Positions 7,428 to 14,349 of a DNA stretch of 35,879 nucleotides are shown piece by piece; position 1 is the stretch's first letter; every line of letters starts with the position of its first letter. Made by a program: the position numbers and the translations under genes. The notes under the pieces were generated by a model. It searched no databases and was not told the DNA's origin. It saw only the letters and a program-made list of their open reading frames with translations. The DNA is from JAICYJ01 sp036263035 (GTDB taxonomy: Bacteria; Actinomycetota; Thermoleophilia; Gaiellales; JAICJC01), in assembly GCA_036263035.1 (NCBI GenBank), contig DATAHR010000017.1, positions 1 to 35,879 of the forward strand. Direction: 5' to 3'.

Positions 7428-9314
7428 TCAGACGCGTGGGGATGTGGAGTCAGGCATCACAGCCGAGGCCTCCGCCTCGCTGCGCAGCTCGCCGACCGAG
7501 AGCCCCTCGTAGCTGAGGAAGAAGAAGCCGAGGCCGACGCCGAGCAGCGCCTCGATCAGCTGCAGGCCGATGCTGAAGTTGATCGCGAGGTTGGTCGGCA
7601 CGTTGTAAACCTGGAGCGCCGTGTAGGTGGCGCCCTGGAAGACGACCAGGTTGCCGGGCACGATCGGGAACAGCCCGACCAGGTTCGACGCCAGGAACAC
7701 CAGCGCCGCGGCGCCGATCCCCTCGTGGATGCCGTATGCGAGCAGCGCCCAGTAGATCCCGAGCATCTGCGCGAGCCACGAGAGGGTGGCGGTGATCAGC
7801 CCCCACAGGAGCAGGCGCGGCTTCCGCAGGACGGCCTGCCCCTCGCGCATCGCCAGCGGGATGGCTCCCAGGCTGATGCCGAGCAGGTGCCACCAGTGCT
7901 CGACGGGATCCGCCTCGGTCGGCACCTGCCGGCGCCGGTACCGCGCCCACACCTCGATCGCCGCCGCCGACACGGCGATCACAAGCACGACGCCGATCAG
8001 CACAAGCAGCAGCTTGCCGGCCCACCCAGGGATCGAGACGAAGGCGGCCACGCCGAGCAGCACCGCGACGAGCGTCACGCCCGACAGCAGCTGCTCCGTG
8101 ACGAGCGTCCCGACCAGGGTCGGGACGGGCACGTCGTAGCCTCGGGCGAGCAGCTTGCGGCGCAGCACGGACACCCGCGCAACCTCTCCCAGCCGGGCGA
8201 ACAGCACGGTGTTCAGCAGGAAGCCGATGAAGATCGCGGGCACGACGTCCGAGAAGCGGGTGTGCAGGCGGCCGTTGGCGCCCTCGGGCGTCGTCGGCAC
8301 GTCCTCCACCGCATCGAGGGCCGCCTTCCACGTGAGGCCCTTGCCGGCGACCGACAGCAGGTTCGCGGCGAGGGCGGCGAACACGTACGTGGGGTGGGCG
8401 TCCGTGATCACGCCGCCGACGCCCTTCAGGTCGAGCTTGGTCGAGAGCAGGAGGACGCCGGCGGCCATCAGCCCCGCGATCACCATCGCGCGCACCGCGA
8501 GGCGCCGGTGCGGCCGCAGCTCGGCGGCGAGCTCGGAGACCGTGACGAACTCCAGGCCCTGATCCTTGCCGGCCGCGATGATCCCCGGCAGCGCGGCCAC
8601 GGTCTGCGAGCGGTCGTCCCCGCTGCCCGAGCCGTCGGCGTCGTGCAGCAGCAGGATCGCGCCGGGATGCAGCTTCGACACGCTGCGGTCGACGATGCGA
8701 TCGATCCCCGGCTTGGCGGTGTCCCACACGCCGGCCGTCCACCCGACCACGCGGTAGCCGAGCCGGCGCGCGACCGGCACCAGGAACGGGCTGCGGAAGC
8801 CGTGCGGCGCGCGGAAGAGCGGGGCAGGTGCGCTGCCGGTGGCGGCCACGACCGCCTCGTCCAGCGCGCGCAGCTGACGCGCGATGTCCCTCGGGCCCTC
8901 GAAGGTGAGCAGCGAATGGTCGTCGCCGTGGCTGGCCAGCTCGTGCCCCTCCTCGACGATCCGCCTCGCGATGTCGGGATGCGCACGGACGTGGCGGCCG
9001 AGCACGAAGAAGGTGGCGCGAACACGGGCCTCGCGCAGCTCGTCGAGGATGCGCGGCGTGTACTCGGCGCTCGGCCCGTCGTCGAACGTGATGGCGGCCT
9101 TCGCGGCGTCCACCTCGCCGCGCCCGATCACCCGGCCGAACAGCGCCGTGTTCGGGGTGAACGCGGCGAAGGCGAGGAGCAGGACGAGGATCAGCGCGGC
9201 GCCGAAGACGATGTCTCCGGTAACGCCGCCGATCCAGACCCCGATCGCCCCGGCAACCGCCAGCCAGAGCACAGCGAGCGCTACGAAGGTGCTGATGACC
9301 TGGCGCTTGCCCAT
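7428..9314 (-). CDS. Polysaccharide deacetylase fused to a flippase-like (UPF0104 / LPG-synthase TM) domain
   Basis: A 628-aa membrane protein with two parts. Two membrane segments (about 8-30 and 34-54) precede a NodB-type deacetylase (about 65-265) with all family motifs: TFDDGPS (D78/D79), the metal histidines in SHGDDHS (H129, H133), RAPHGFRSP (about 168-176) and LLLHDAD (H224-D225). From about residue 280 it becomes a multi-spanning membrane domain like the AglD/MprF-type UPF0104 family, with RFSDVVPAIFIGFLLNTVLFARLGEVARV and FLASNLVGLFPIVPGNLVVFQGATY. The gene overlaps the end of the upstream GT4 gene by 34 nt. The context suggests deacetylation and transport or display of a lipid-linked glycan at the membrane (inference). 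Both domains are complete; the pairing in one chain is unusual. Confidence 0.88.
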   Translation of the reverse strand: MGKRQVISTFVALAVLWLAVAGAIGVWIGGVTGDIVFGAALILVLLLAFAAFTPNTALFGRVIGRGEVDAAKAAITFDDGPSAEYTPRILDELREARVRATFFVLGRHVRAHPDIARRIVEEGHELASHGDDHSLLTFEGPRDIARQLRALDEAVVAATGSAPAPLFRAPHGFRSPFLVPVARRLGYRVVGWTAGVWDTAKPGIDRIVDRSVSKLHPGAILLLHDADGSGSGDDRSQTVAALPGIIAAGKDQGLEFVTVSELAAELRPHRRLAVRAMVIAGLMAAGVLLLSTKLDLKGVGGVITDAHPTYVFAALAANLLSVAGKGLTWKAALDAVEDVPTTPEGANGRLHTRFSDVVPAIFIGFLLNTVLFARLGEVARVSVLRRKLLARGYDVPVPTLVGTLVTEQLLSGVTLVAVLLGVAAFVSIPGWAGKLLLVLIGVVLVIAVSAAAIEVWARYRRRQVPTEADPVEHWWHLLGISLGAIPLAMREGQAVLRKPRLLLWGLITATLSWLAQMLGIYWALLAYGIHEGIGAAALVFLASNLVGLFPIVPGNLVVFQGATYTALQVYNVPTNLAINFSIGLQLIEALLGVGLGFFFLSYEGLSVGELRSEAEASAVMPDSTSPRV

Positions 9315-10483
9315 ACCGGTCGTCGTCCTGCCATCAGGTCGCCATAGTACTGCTCGAGCTGGGCGCCGACCGTCGGCCAGGCGTAGTGGTCGAGTGCGGT
9401 GCGCCGGCCCTCGGCCGCCATCCCGTTTCGGGTCTCGTCGTCGTCGAGCAGCCGGCCCAGCGCGTCGGCGAACCGCTCGGGCGAGCGGGCGGGGTGCACG
9501 AGGTAGCCCTGCCGGCCGTCCTCCATCAACAGCTGGAAGCCGCTGATGCGGCTCGCCGCGACGGCGCGGCCGCAGCTCATCGCCTCGAGCAGCACCATGC
9601 CGAAGGACGCACGTGCGCAGGGGGTGCAGAAGACGTCCCCGGTGACCAGGTAGTTGGGGCGGCTGCGGTTGAGCCGGCCGGCGAAGTGCACGTAGGGCCG
9701 CGCCTGCTCGGACACCATCCGTTCGTAGTAGGGGCGCAGCGGGCCGTCGCCGACGACGATCAGGCGGACGTCCGCCCCTCGCTCGCGGAACAGCAGCTCG
9801 TGCGCCTGGATCATGGTGTCGACGCCGTTTCGGGGGTCGAAGCGGCCGACGAAGACGATGGTGCGGTGGTCGCCCATCAGCTCGTGCACGGGCTCGGCCT
9901 GCGGTGAGAAGTGGTCGGCGTCGATGCCGTTCGGAATCACGTCGTAGGCGTAGGGGAAGTACGGGGTGAGCGATCCGATGCAGGCCTCGCTGACGCAGAT
10001 CCGCCCGTCCAGGCGCTCGATCGCGGGGCGGATCAGCTCGGCCTGGATGTCCATCCCGAGCGTCTGGGGGAACACGCTGTGGAAGGTGGCCACGGCGACG
10101 GCGTCGTCAGGGGTGTGCTCGATCGCCCAGGCCGGCATCTGCGGGTTGTAGGGCGCATGCACGTGGACGACGTCGAAGCCGCGCTCGCGGAAGAACGCGC
10201 CCAGCCGCCGGCCCAGGCGCGGGCCGATCGTGTGGGTGGTCTCGGCGCCGTTGCCCCAGCGGGGGACATAGATCCTGACCGCCGACCCGATGTGCACGAC
10301 CTCGAACGTCGGCTCCGGGACGGCCATGGCGTCGTCCTGCACCGGCGGCGGCCGGCGCAGCTTTCCGGTCACGACGGTGACGTCGTGTCCGAGAGCCGCC
10401 AGGGCCCGCGCCTGGCCGTCGACGTGCTCGGTGATGCCGCCCAGCGAGGGGTAGTAGAAGTCGCTGACGATCGCGATCCGCAT
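9281..10483 (-). CDS. GT4-family glycosyltransferase (PimA/PimB-like)
   Basis: A 400-aa GT-B fold enzyme. The N-terminal domain begins IAIVSDFYYPSLGGITEHV, the GGxxxHV pattern of GT4 enzymes that act on lipid acceptors, and contains DVVHVHAPYNP. The C-terminal nucleotide-sugar domain has VIPNGIDADHF, IVFVGRFDPRNGVD, LIVVGDGPLR and the E-x7-E signature in ASFGMVLLEAMSCG. It most resembles phosphatidylinositol mannosyltransferases, but donor and acceptor cannot be read from sequence. The ATG at 10483 has TAGCAT (10498-10493) 9 nt upstream and no ribosome binding site. It forms an operon with the deacetylase fusion gene, so both probably build the same envelope glycolipid. Confidence 0.9.
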   Translation of the reverse strand: MRIAIVSDFYYPSLGGITEHVDGQARALAALGHDVTVVTGKLRRPPPVQDDAMAVPEPTFEVVHIGSAVRIYVPRWGNGAETTHTIGPRLGRRLGAFFRERGFDVVHVHAPYNPQMPAWAIEHTPDDAVAVATFHSVFPQTLGMDIQAELIRPAIERLDGRICVSEACIGSLTPYFPYAYDVIPNGIDADHFSPQAEPVHELMGDHRTIVFVGRFDPRNGVDTMIQAHELLFRERGADVRLIVVGDGPLRPYYERMVSEQARPYVHFAGRLNRSRPNYLVTGDVFCTPCARASFGMVLLEAMSCGRAVAASRISGFQLLMEDGRQGYLVHPARSPERFADALGRLLDDDETRNGMAAEGRRTALDHYAWPTVGAQLEQYYGDLMAGRRPVWASARSSAPS

Positions 10484-10492
10484 CGGGCGCGG

Positions 10493-10498
10493 ATGCTA
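10493..10498 (-). promoter_or_regulatory. -10 box of the glycosyltransferase gene
   Basis: TAGCAT on the minus strand lies 9 nt before the ATG at 10483. The CIRCE-like inverted repeat sits immediately upstream, over the expected -35 region. Confidence 0.45.
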
Positions 10499-10503
10499 TC
10501 TGA

Positions 10504-10530
10504 TTGGCACTCTCGGCCTACGTGTGCCAA
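10504..10530. promoter_or_regulatory. CIRCE-like inverted repeat (candidate HrcA operator)
   Basis: TTGGCACTC, a 9-bp spacer, then GTGTGCCAA. The CIRCE consensus is TTAGCACTC-N9-GAGTGCTAA; this site matches 15 of 18 arm positions with the exact 9-bp spacing, and its own arms match at 8 of 9. It lies between the divergent glycosyltransferase and fmdB promoters, covering the -35 zone of the first and ending 19 nt before the -10 of the second. Whether HrcA binds it is inference. Confidence 0.5.
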
Positions 10531-10549
10531 TGGGGCCCGGGCCCGCTGG

Positions 10550-10555
10550 TAGAAT
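10550..10555 (+). promoter_or_regulatory. -10 box of fmdB, leaderless spacing
   Basis: TAGAAT, one change from TATAAT, lies 6 nt before the fmdB ATG at 10562, so transcription would start at or next to the start codon. No ribosome binding site is present. Confidence 0.55.
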
Positions 10556-10561
10556 TCGCCC

Positions 10562-10870
10562 ATGCCGATCTACGAGTACCGGTGTGACAACGACCACCGC
10601 TTCGAGGTGCTCCAGAAGTTCGCGGACGACCCGCTGACCACCTGCGAGGTGTGCGGCGCGCCGGCGCAGCGGGTGCTCCACCCGGTCGCGATCCACTTCA
10701 AGGGATCGGGTTTCTACTCGACGGACTACGGCCGGGGCAAGAAGTCGGCAGCTGGCGACGGCAAGGCTGATTCGAGCTCGTCGTCGGACGGCAAGGCGGC
10801 ATCGAAGACCGAGGGCGGCAGCTCGTCGGGCGGCGGCGAGTCGAAGCCCGCCAAGGCCGCGGAAGCCTGA
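10562..10870 (+). CDS. FmdB-family zinc-ribbon protein
   Basis: A 102-aa protein with an N-terminal FmdB-type putative regulatory domain: MPIYEYRC at the start, TTCEVCGAPAQRVLHP in the middle and HFKGSGFYSTDYGRG as the family's closing motif. The usual first CxxC pair is C-x3-H here (CDNDH), so the metal site would be Cys/His + CxxC. Residues about 62-102 are a low-complexity Lys/Ser/Gly/Ala tail, probably disordered. The role of the family is poorly defined. The gene stands alone, preceded by a strong -10 and a CIRCE-like site, and its stop is 1 bp from the stop of the convergent LCP gene. Confidence 0.88.
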   Translation: MPIYEYRCDNDHRFEVLQKFADDPLTTCEVCGAPAQRVLHPVAIHFKGSGFYSTDYGRGKKSAAGDGKADSSSSSDGKAASKTEGGSSSGGGESKPAKAAEA

Positions 10871-10871
10871 G

Positions 10872-12077
10872 CTACTTCACCGTGCAGCCCGGCGCGTAGA
10901 GCGACGTCTTCGCCGGCGGCTGCGGCGCGATCTGGCCGAGGAACATCTGCTCGACCAGGCGGTTGTCCTGGCTCGAGAGGATCATGTCCTGGCCGTCCAC
11001 CAGCGAGGGCTCGCCTCCGAGGTGGCACTCCAGCGTGCGGCTGGCACGGAACTTCTCCCAGCCGAGCCCGATCAGCTCGTTGGCCGATAAGTCGGTGGTG
11101 AGCGGACGGGCGAGGTCGCGACCGATGCTGGGCAGGTGCAGCAGGCTGGAGGGTGAGACCAGCTGGCGCTCGATCGCCTGCATCACCAGCTGCTGGCGCT
11201 CGGTGCGGGTGATGTCGCTGTCCTTTGGGTTGGTGGTGTGGCGGATGCGGGCGAAGGCCAGCGCGTGGCGGCCGTCGAGGTGGATGTTGCCCTTGCCGAA
11301 ATGCCACATGAACCCGTCGAACGGCTGCGAGGAGATCACGGGCCGCTTGTTGTAGACCGTGACCCCGCCCATCGAGTCGATCAGCTCCTTGAAGCCCGTG
11401 AAGTTGACGAGCACGATGTGGTTCACCCGCAGGCCGGTGAGGCCGTTGATCGTGCGGATCAGGAGCGGTGCGCCGCCGTAGGCGAATGCGGCGTTGATCT
11501 TGGTATCGGCGTGGCCCGGGATCGGCACCCGCAGGTCGCGCGGGATCGAGAGCATGCTGATCAGGTGCTTGCCGGGGTCGGTGCGGTAGAGGATGATCGA
11601 GTCCGCCCGCGCCGTGGTGTGCGCTCCGCGACTGTCGGAGCCGAGCACGAGCGTGACCTGGGGTGAGGTGAGGATGTGGCCGGCCGGTGTCAGCGCGGCC
11701 TTGGTGCGCTTGTCCAGCCGCTTGTTGGCGTTCGCGACCTCGTCCGAGAACGAGCGATAGCCGAGGTACAGCCACCCGACGAACAGCAGCAGGACGACGC
11801 CGACGATGAGCGGCACGCCCTTCTTCCAGCCCGGCCAGAACCGGCGGCGTCCCGGGGCCGTGGCCACCTGGCGGCCGGGCAGCCGAGGGGGAGGGCCTGA
11901 CGGCGAGGACGCCGTTCCCGGCCGTCCGAGGCCAGGAGGCGTCGCGGGCCGCGGCGGATCCTTTACCCCGCTCTGTGCGGAGGCGAAGGAGAACCGTCCT
12001 GCGTCCGGGTCGTCTTTGCGTACGTGCCCGCCGCGGTAGACGCGGTAGGCCTTGGGCCTACGGGATTGCTCAGCCAC
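10872..12077 (-). CDS. LytR-CpsA-Psr (LCP) family cell-wall glycopolymer ligase
   Basis: A 401-aa membrane-anchored enzyme that transfers lipid-linked glycopolymers to peptidoglycan. Residues 1-85 are a basic/proline-rich cytoplasmic segment, one membrane helix spans about 88-107, and the external LCP domain runs about 135-300. Its signatures are VTLVLGSDSRG, ARADSIILYRTDP, LISMLSIPRDLRVPIPG (Arg/Asp pyrophosphate site), KINAAFAYGG and the conserved Arg pair near HALAFARIRH. The start is GTG 12077; the -10-like TAACAT (12092-12087) is 9 nt upstream. The gene is divergent from the ROK kinase with only 24 bp between start codons. Confidence 0.93.
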   Translation of the reverse strand: MAEQSRRPKAYRVYRGGHVRKDDPDAGRFSFASAQSGVKDPPRPATPPGLGRPGTASSPSGPPPRLPGRQVATAPGRRRFWPGWKKGVPLIVGVVLLLFVGWLYLGYRSFSDEVANANKRLDKRTKAALTPAGHILTSPQVTLVLGSDSRGAHTTARADSIILYRTDPGKHLISMLSIPRDLRVPIPGHADTKINAAFAYGGAPLLIRTINGLTGLRVNHIVLVNFTGFKELIDSMGGVTVYNKRPVISSQPFDGFMWHFGKGNIHLDGRHALAFARIRHTTNPKDSDITRTERQQLVMQAIERQLVSPSSLLHLPSIGRDLARPLTTDLSANELIGLGWEKFRASRTLECHLGGEPSLVDGQDMILSSQDNRLVEQMFLGQIAPQPPAKTSLYAPGCTVK

Positions 12078-12085
12078 GGCGTTGC

Positions 12086-12092
12086 TATGTTA
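12086..12092. promoter_or_regulatory. Overlapping -10 boxes shared by the LCP and ROK genes
   Basis: The AT-rich stretch TATGTTA reads TATGTT on the plus strand (10 nt before the ROK ATG 12102) and TAACAT on the minus strand (9 nt before the LCP GTG 12077). The 24-bp gap leaves no room for separate promoters. Confidence 0.5.
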
Positions 12093-12101
12093 GCCAGCGG
12101 C

Positions 12102-13046
12102 ATGCCCGAATCCTCCCATTCCGCCGTGGTCGGCATCGACCTCGGCGGCACGACGACGAAGGCAGCCCTCGTCTCGGACAGCTACGAGCTGCTGGCCCGC
12201 ACGGCGGTGCCCACGGAGCTGCGAAGCCAGGCGTCGCTGCTCGATTCGATCGAGCGGCTGGTGGAGCACGTGGCCGGGGATACGACCCCGGCTGCGGTCG
12301 GGTTCGGCCTGCCGTCCCAGATCGATCAGCGCCATGGACGGGTGCTCGACTCGACCAACGTGCCGCTCGAGGAGATCGACTTCAAGGCCGAGATGGGCAG
12401 TCGGCTGGGCGTGCCGGTGACGATCGACAACGACGCCAACGCGGCGTGCCTGGCCGAGGCGCGGATCGGCGCGGCGCGCACCGCGCGGCACATGGTGATG
12501 CTCACGCTCGGCACCGGCGTCGGCGGCGGGCTGCTGCTGGACGGAGAGCTCTATCGCGGCTCCTACGGCACGGCCGGCGAGCTCGGCCACATCTCGATCG
12601 ACGAGGACGGGCCGCCCTGCCAGGGGCACTGCACGAACCGCGGGTGCCTGGAGGTGCTGTGCTCGGCGACGGGCGTTCTGGCCGCGGCCAACGCGATCGC
12701 CGACGACCGGCCGCACGGCACGCTGGCCGCGGCGCGGAGCACCGGCACGGACCTGGACGCCCAGTTCGTGATCGAGCAGGCGCGGGCCGGGAGCGTGGAG
12801 GCGCGGGATGTGTTCGCGATCGTCGGGCGGCACCTGGGGGTCGGCATTGCCAACTACGTCAACATCTTCAACCCGGAGCTGGTGGTGATCGGGGGCGGGA
12901 TCAGCGCGGCGGGCGAGATCCTGCTGGAGCCGGCCAGGCGGGAGTACGAGGCGCGGGTGCTGCGCGCATCGGCGTCGGCGAAGGTGGTCGCGGCGGAGCT
13001 GGGGAACGACGCGGGCGTGCTCGGGGCGGCCGCGCTGGTGCTGTAG
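12102..13046 (+). CDS. ROK-family sugar kinase (glucokinase-like)
   Basis: A 314-aa ROK protein. The N-terminal phosphate loop is VVGIDLGGTTTKAALV, the catalytic aspartate is in VTIDNDANAACLAE, LGTGVGGGLLLDGELYRG is present, the sugar-binding GELGH lies at ISIDEDGPPC, and the zinc cysteines are in the CQGHCTNRGCLE segment. The C-terminal adenosine region is ELVVIGGGIS. With no DNA-binding domain at the N-terminus it should be a kinase, most likely glucokinase as in other Actinobacteria, though ROK sugars vary. I chose ATG 12102 because it puts the DLGGT strand at the usual distance; the frame opens upstream at 12024, inside the divergent LCP gene. Confidence 0.9.
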   Translation: MPESSHSAVVGIDLGGTTTKAALVSDSYELLARTAVPTELRSQASLLDSIERLVEHVAGDTTPAAVGFGLPSQIDQRHGRVLDSTNVPLEEIDFKAEMGSRLGVPVTIDNDANAACLAEARIGAARTARHMVMLTLGTGVGGGLLLDGELYRGSYGTAGELGHISIDEDGPPCQGHCTNRGCLEVLCSATGVLAAANAIADDRPHGTLAAARSTGTDLDAQFVIEQARAGSVEARDVFAIVGRHLGVGIANYVNIFNPELVVIGGGISAAGEILLEPARREYEARVLRASASAKVVAAELGNDAGVLGAAALVL

Positions 13047-13130
13047 CTTCGCCTTGGTCTCCAATGATTGGCGCGGGCGGTGACGACGGCCGTGACACCC
13101 ATCACGGACGCGCCGATGCTGCGAGATTCG

Positions 13131-13136
13131 TAGAGT
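13131..13136 (+). promoter_or_regulatory. -10 box of rsmI, leaderless spacing
   Basis: TAGAGT lies 7 nt before ATG 13144. A 6-bp inverted repeat (CCGTGA / TCACGG, 13090-13107) lies upstream in the 97-bp gap, which otherwise shows nothing. Confidence 0.45.
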
Positions 13137-13143
13137 GTCCGCC

Positions 13144-13962
13144 ATGTCCGATACCGGCGCGCTCGTCGTCTGCCCGACCCCGATCGGCAATCTCGGCGAC
13201 ATCACCCTCCGTGCGCTCGACGAGCTCCGCCGCGCCGACGCCGCCGCCTGCGAGGACACCCGCCACTCCCGGACGCTGCTCGACCGCCATGGCATCCACC
13301 TACCGCTGATCGCGCTGCACGAGCACAACGAGCGGGCTCAGGCGCCGGCCATCGTCCGCCGCGTTGCTGCGGGCGAGCGTATCTGCCTGCTCACCGACGC
13401 GGGCTTCCCCGCCGTCTCCGACCCCGGCGCCGTGCTCATCACCGCGGCGCTCGGGGCCGGCATCCAGCCCGTCGTCCTGCCCGGCGCGTCCGCGGTCCCG
13501 GTCGCGTTGGCCGCCTCCGGGATGGCGGGCGGCGGCTATGTGTTCGCCGGCTTCCTGCCGCGCGCCGCGGGCGCCCTCACCGCCGTGCTCGACCGGCTGG
13601 ACGCCGCCGCACTGCCGATTGTCGCTTTCGAATCGCCGCGCCGCCTGCCGGCCACGCTCTCGCGGATCGCCGCACGCGACCCGGGTCGCGTGGTCGCCGT
13701 CTGCCGGGAGCTGACGAAGCTGCACGAGCAGGTGGAGCGGGGCTCCGCCGAAGAGCTGGCCGCGCGCTTCCACGAGCCGCCGAAGGGCGAGGTGACGATC
13801 GTGCTCGCCGCCGTCGAGCCTCCTCCTGCGGCGCTGCCGGATGCCGACCTGCTCGCCGAGCTGGCCGCCGCCGTCGGCGCCAAACGCGCCGCGGCGCTTG
13901 CATCCGCGCTCAGCGGCGCGCCGCGAAACGCCCTCTACGCGATGCTGACCGACCGCAGCTAA
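13144..13962 (+). CDS. rsmI: 16S rRNA (cytidine1402-2'-O)-methyltransferase
   Basis: A 272-aa tetrapyrrole-methylase-fold enzyme that 2'-O-methylates C1402 in the 16S rRNA decoding centre. Family signatures are VVCPTPIGNLGDITLRALDEL, AAACEDTRHSRTLLDRHGI, HEHNE, LLTDAGFPAVSDPGA, PGASAVPVALAASGM, FAGFLPR and VAFESPRRLPATL. I chose ATG 13144 from the -10 spacing; an in-frame GTG at 13135 lies inside the promoter box. Its stop overlaps the stop of the convergent AbrB-like gene. It lies just upstream of metG as in many Actinobacteria. Confidence 0.95.
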   Translation: MSDTGALVVCPTPIGNLGDITLRALDELRRADAAACEDTRHSRTLLDRHGIHLPLIALHEHNERAQAPAIVRRVAAGERICLLTDAGFPAVSDPGAVLITAALGAGIQPVVLPGASAVPVALAASGMAGGGYVFAGFLPRAAGALTAVLDRLDAAALPIVAFESPRRLPATLSRIAARDPGRVVAVCRELTKLHEQVERGSAEELAARFHEPPKGEVTIVLAAVEPPPAALPDADLLAELAAAVGAKRAAALASALSGAPRNALYAMLTDRS

Positions 13963-14270
13963 CGACGCGCCGCGAACACCACGTCGTCGCCGCTCAGCGC
14001 GTCGATGCAGTCCTCGCACACCGGCCGGTCGCGGTACTCCGCCAGCCGCTCCTCCGAGCCGCAGAACACGCACTCCGTATGCGGCCGCTGGAGCACGATG
14101 GCATCGCCCTGCACGCTGATCTCGAGCGCAGCGTGGTCGCTGATGCCAAACCGCTTGCGGATCTCCACCGGGATGACGATGCGGCCGAGCTCGTCGATGC
14201 GGCGCACCACTCCACCGACCCGTAGGCCGCTGCCGGAAAGGGGTCTAGCCTCCGTGCTGCGCCTCGACAT
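13959..14270 (-). CDS. AbrB/SpoVT-type transcription factor with C-terminal zinc knuckle
   Basis: A 103-aa protein with a SpoVT/AbrB swapped-hairpin DNA-binding domain (VVRRIDELGRIVIPVEIRKR then FGISDHAALEIS). A C-terminal segment has two CxxC pairs, C67/C70 and C85/C88 (CVFCG ... VCEDCIDAL), suggesting a structural zinc. This is the layout of AbrB-family global regulators rather than of MazE antitoxins, and no toxin gene is adjacent. ATG 14270 is used; GTG at residues 21/22 next to a GGTGGA stretch is a possible shorter start. Upstream, a 12-codon frame at 14283-14245 follows a TATCGA box and overlaps this start. The gene is divergent from metG. Confidence 0.82.
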   Translation of the reverse strand: MSRRSTEARPLSGSGLRVGGVVRRIDELGRIVIPVEIRKRFGISDHAALEISVQGDAIVLQRPHTECVFCGSEERLAEYRDRPVCEDCIDALSGDDVVFAARR

Positions 14271-14349
14271 CCGCCGCCTTCATGTCCCTCGATAGGATGC
14301 GGCCAGCATATCCACCGAGCTTGCAATTTGCCAGCGTCCGCTTTGCGAT

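Noticed and set aside
10506..10530. Sigma-54 promoter (TTGGCAC)
   Set aside because: No TTGCW element at the required -12 spacing; the symmetric partner with a 9-bp gap fits CIRCE better.
10562..10870. fmdB as a pseudogene because the first CxxC is incomplete
   Set aside because: The rest of the domain and the closing motif are intact, and a His can replace the Cys as a zinc ligand.
13959..14270. MazE-type antitoxin
   Set aside because: No small toxin frame is adjacent, and the C-terminal CxxC pairs and AbrB motif fit a regulator.
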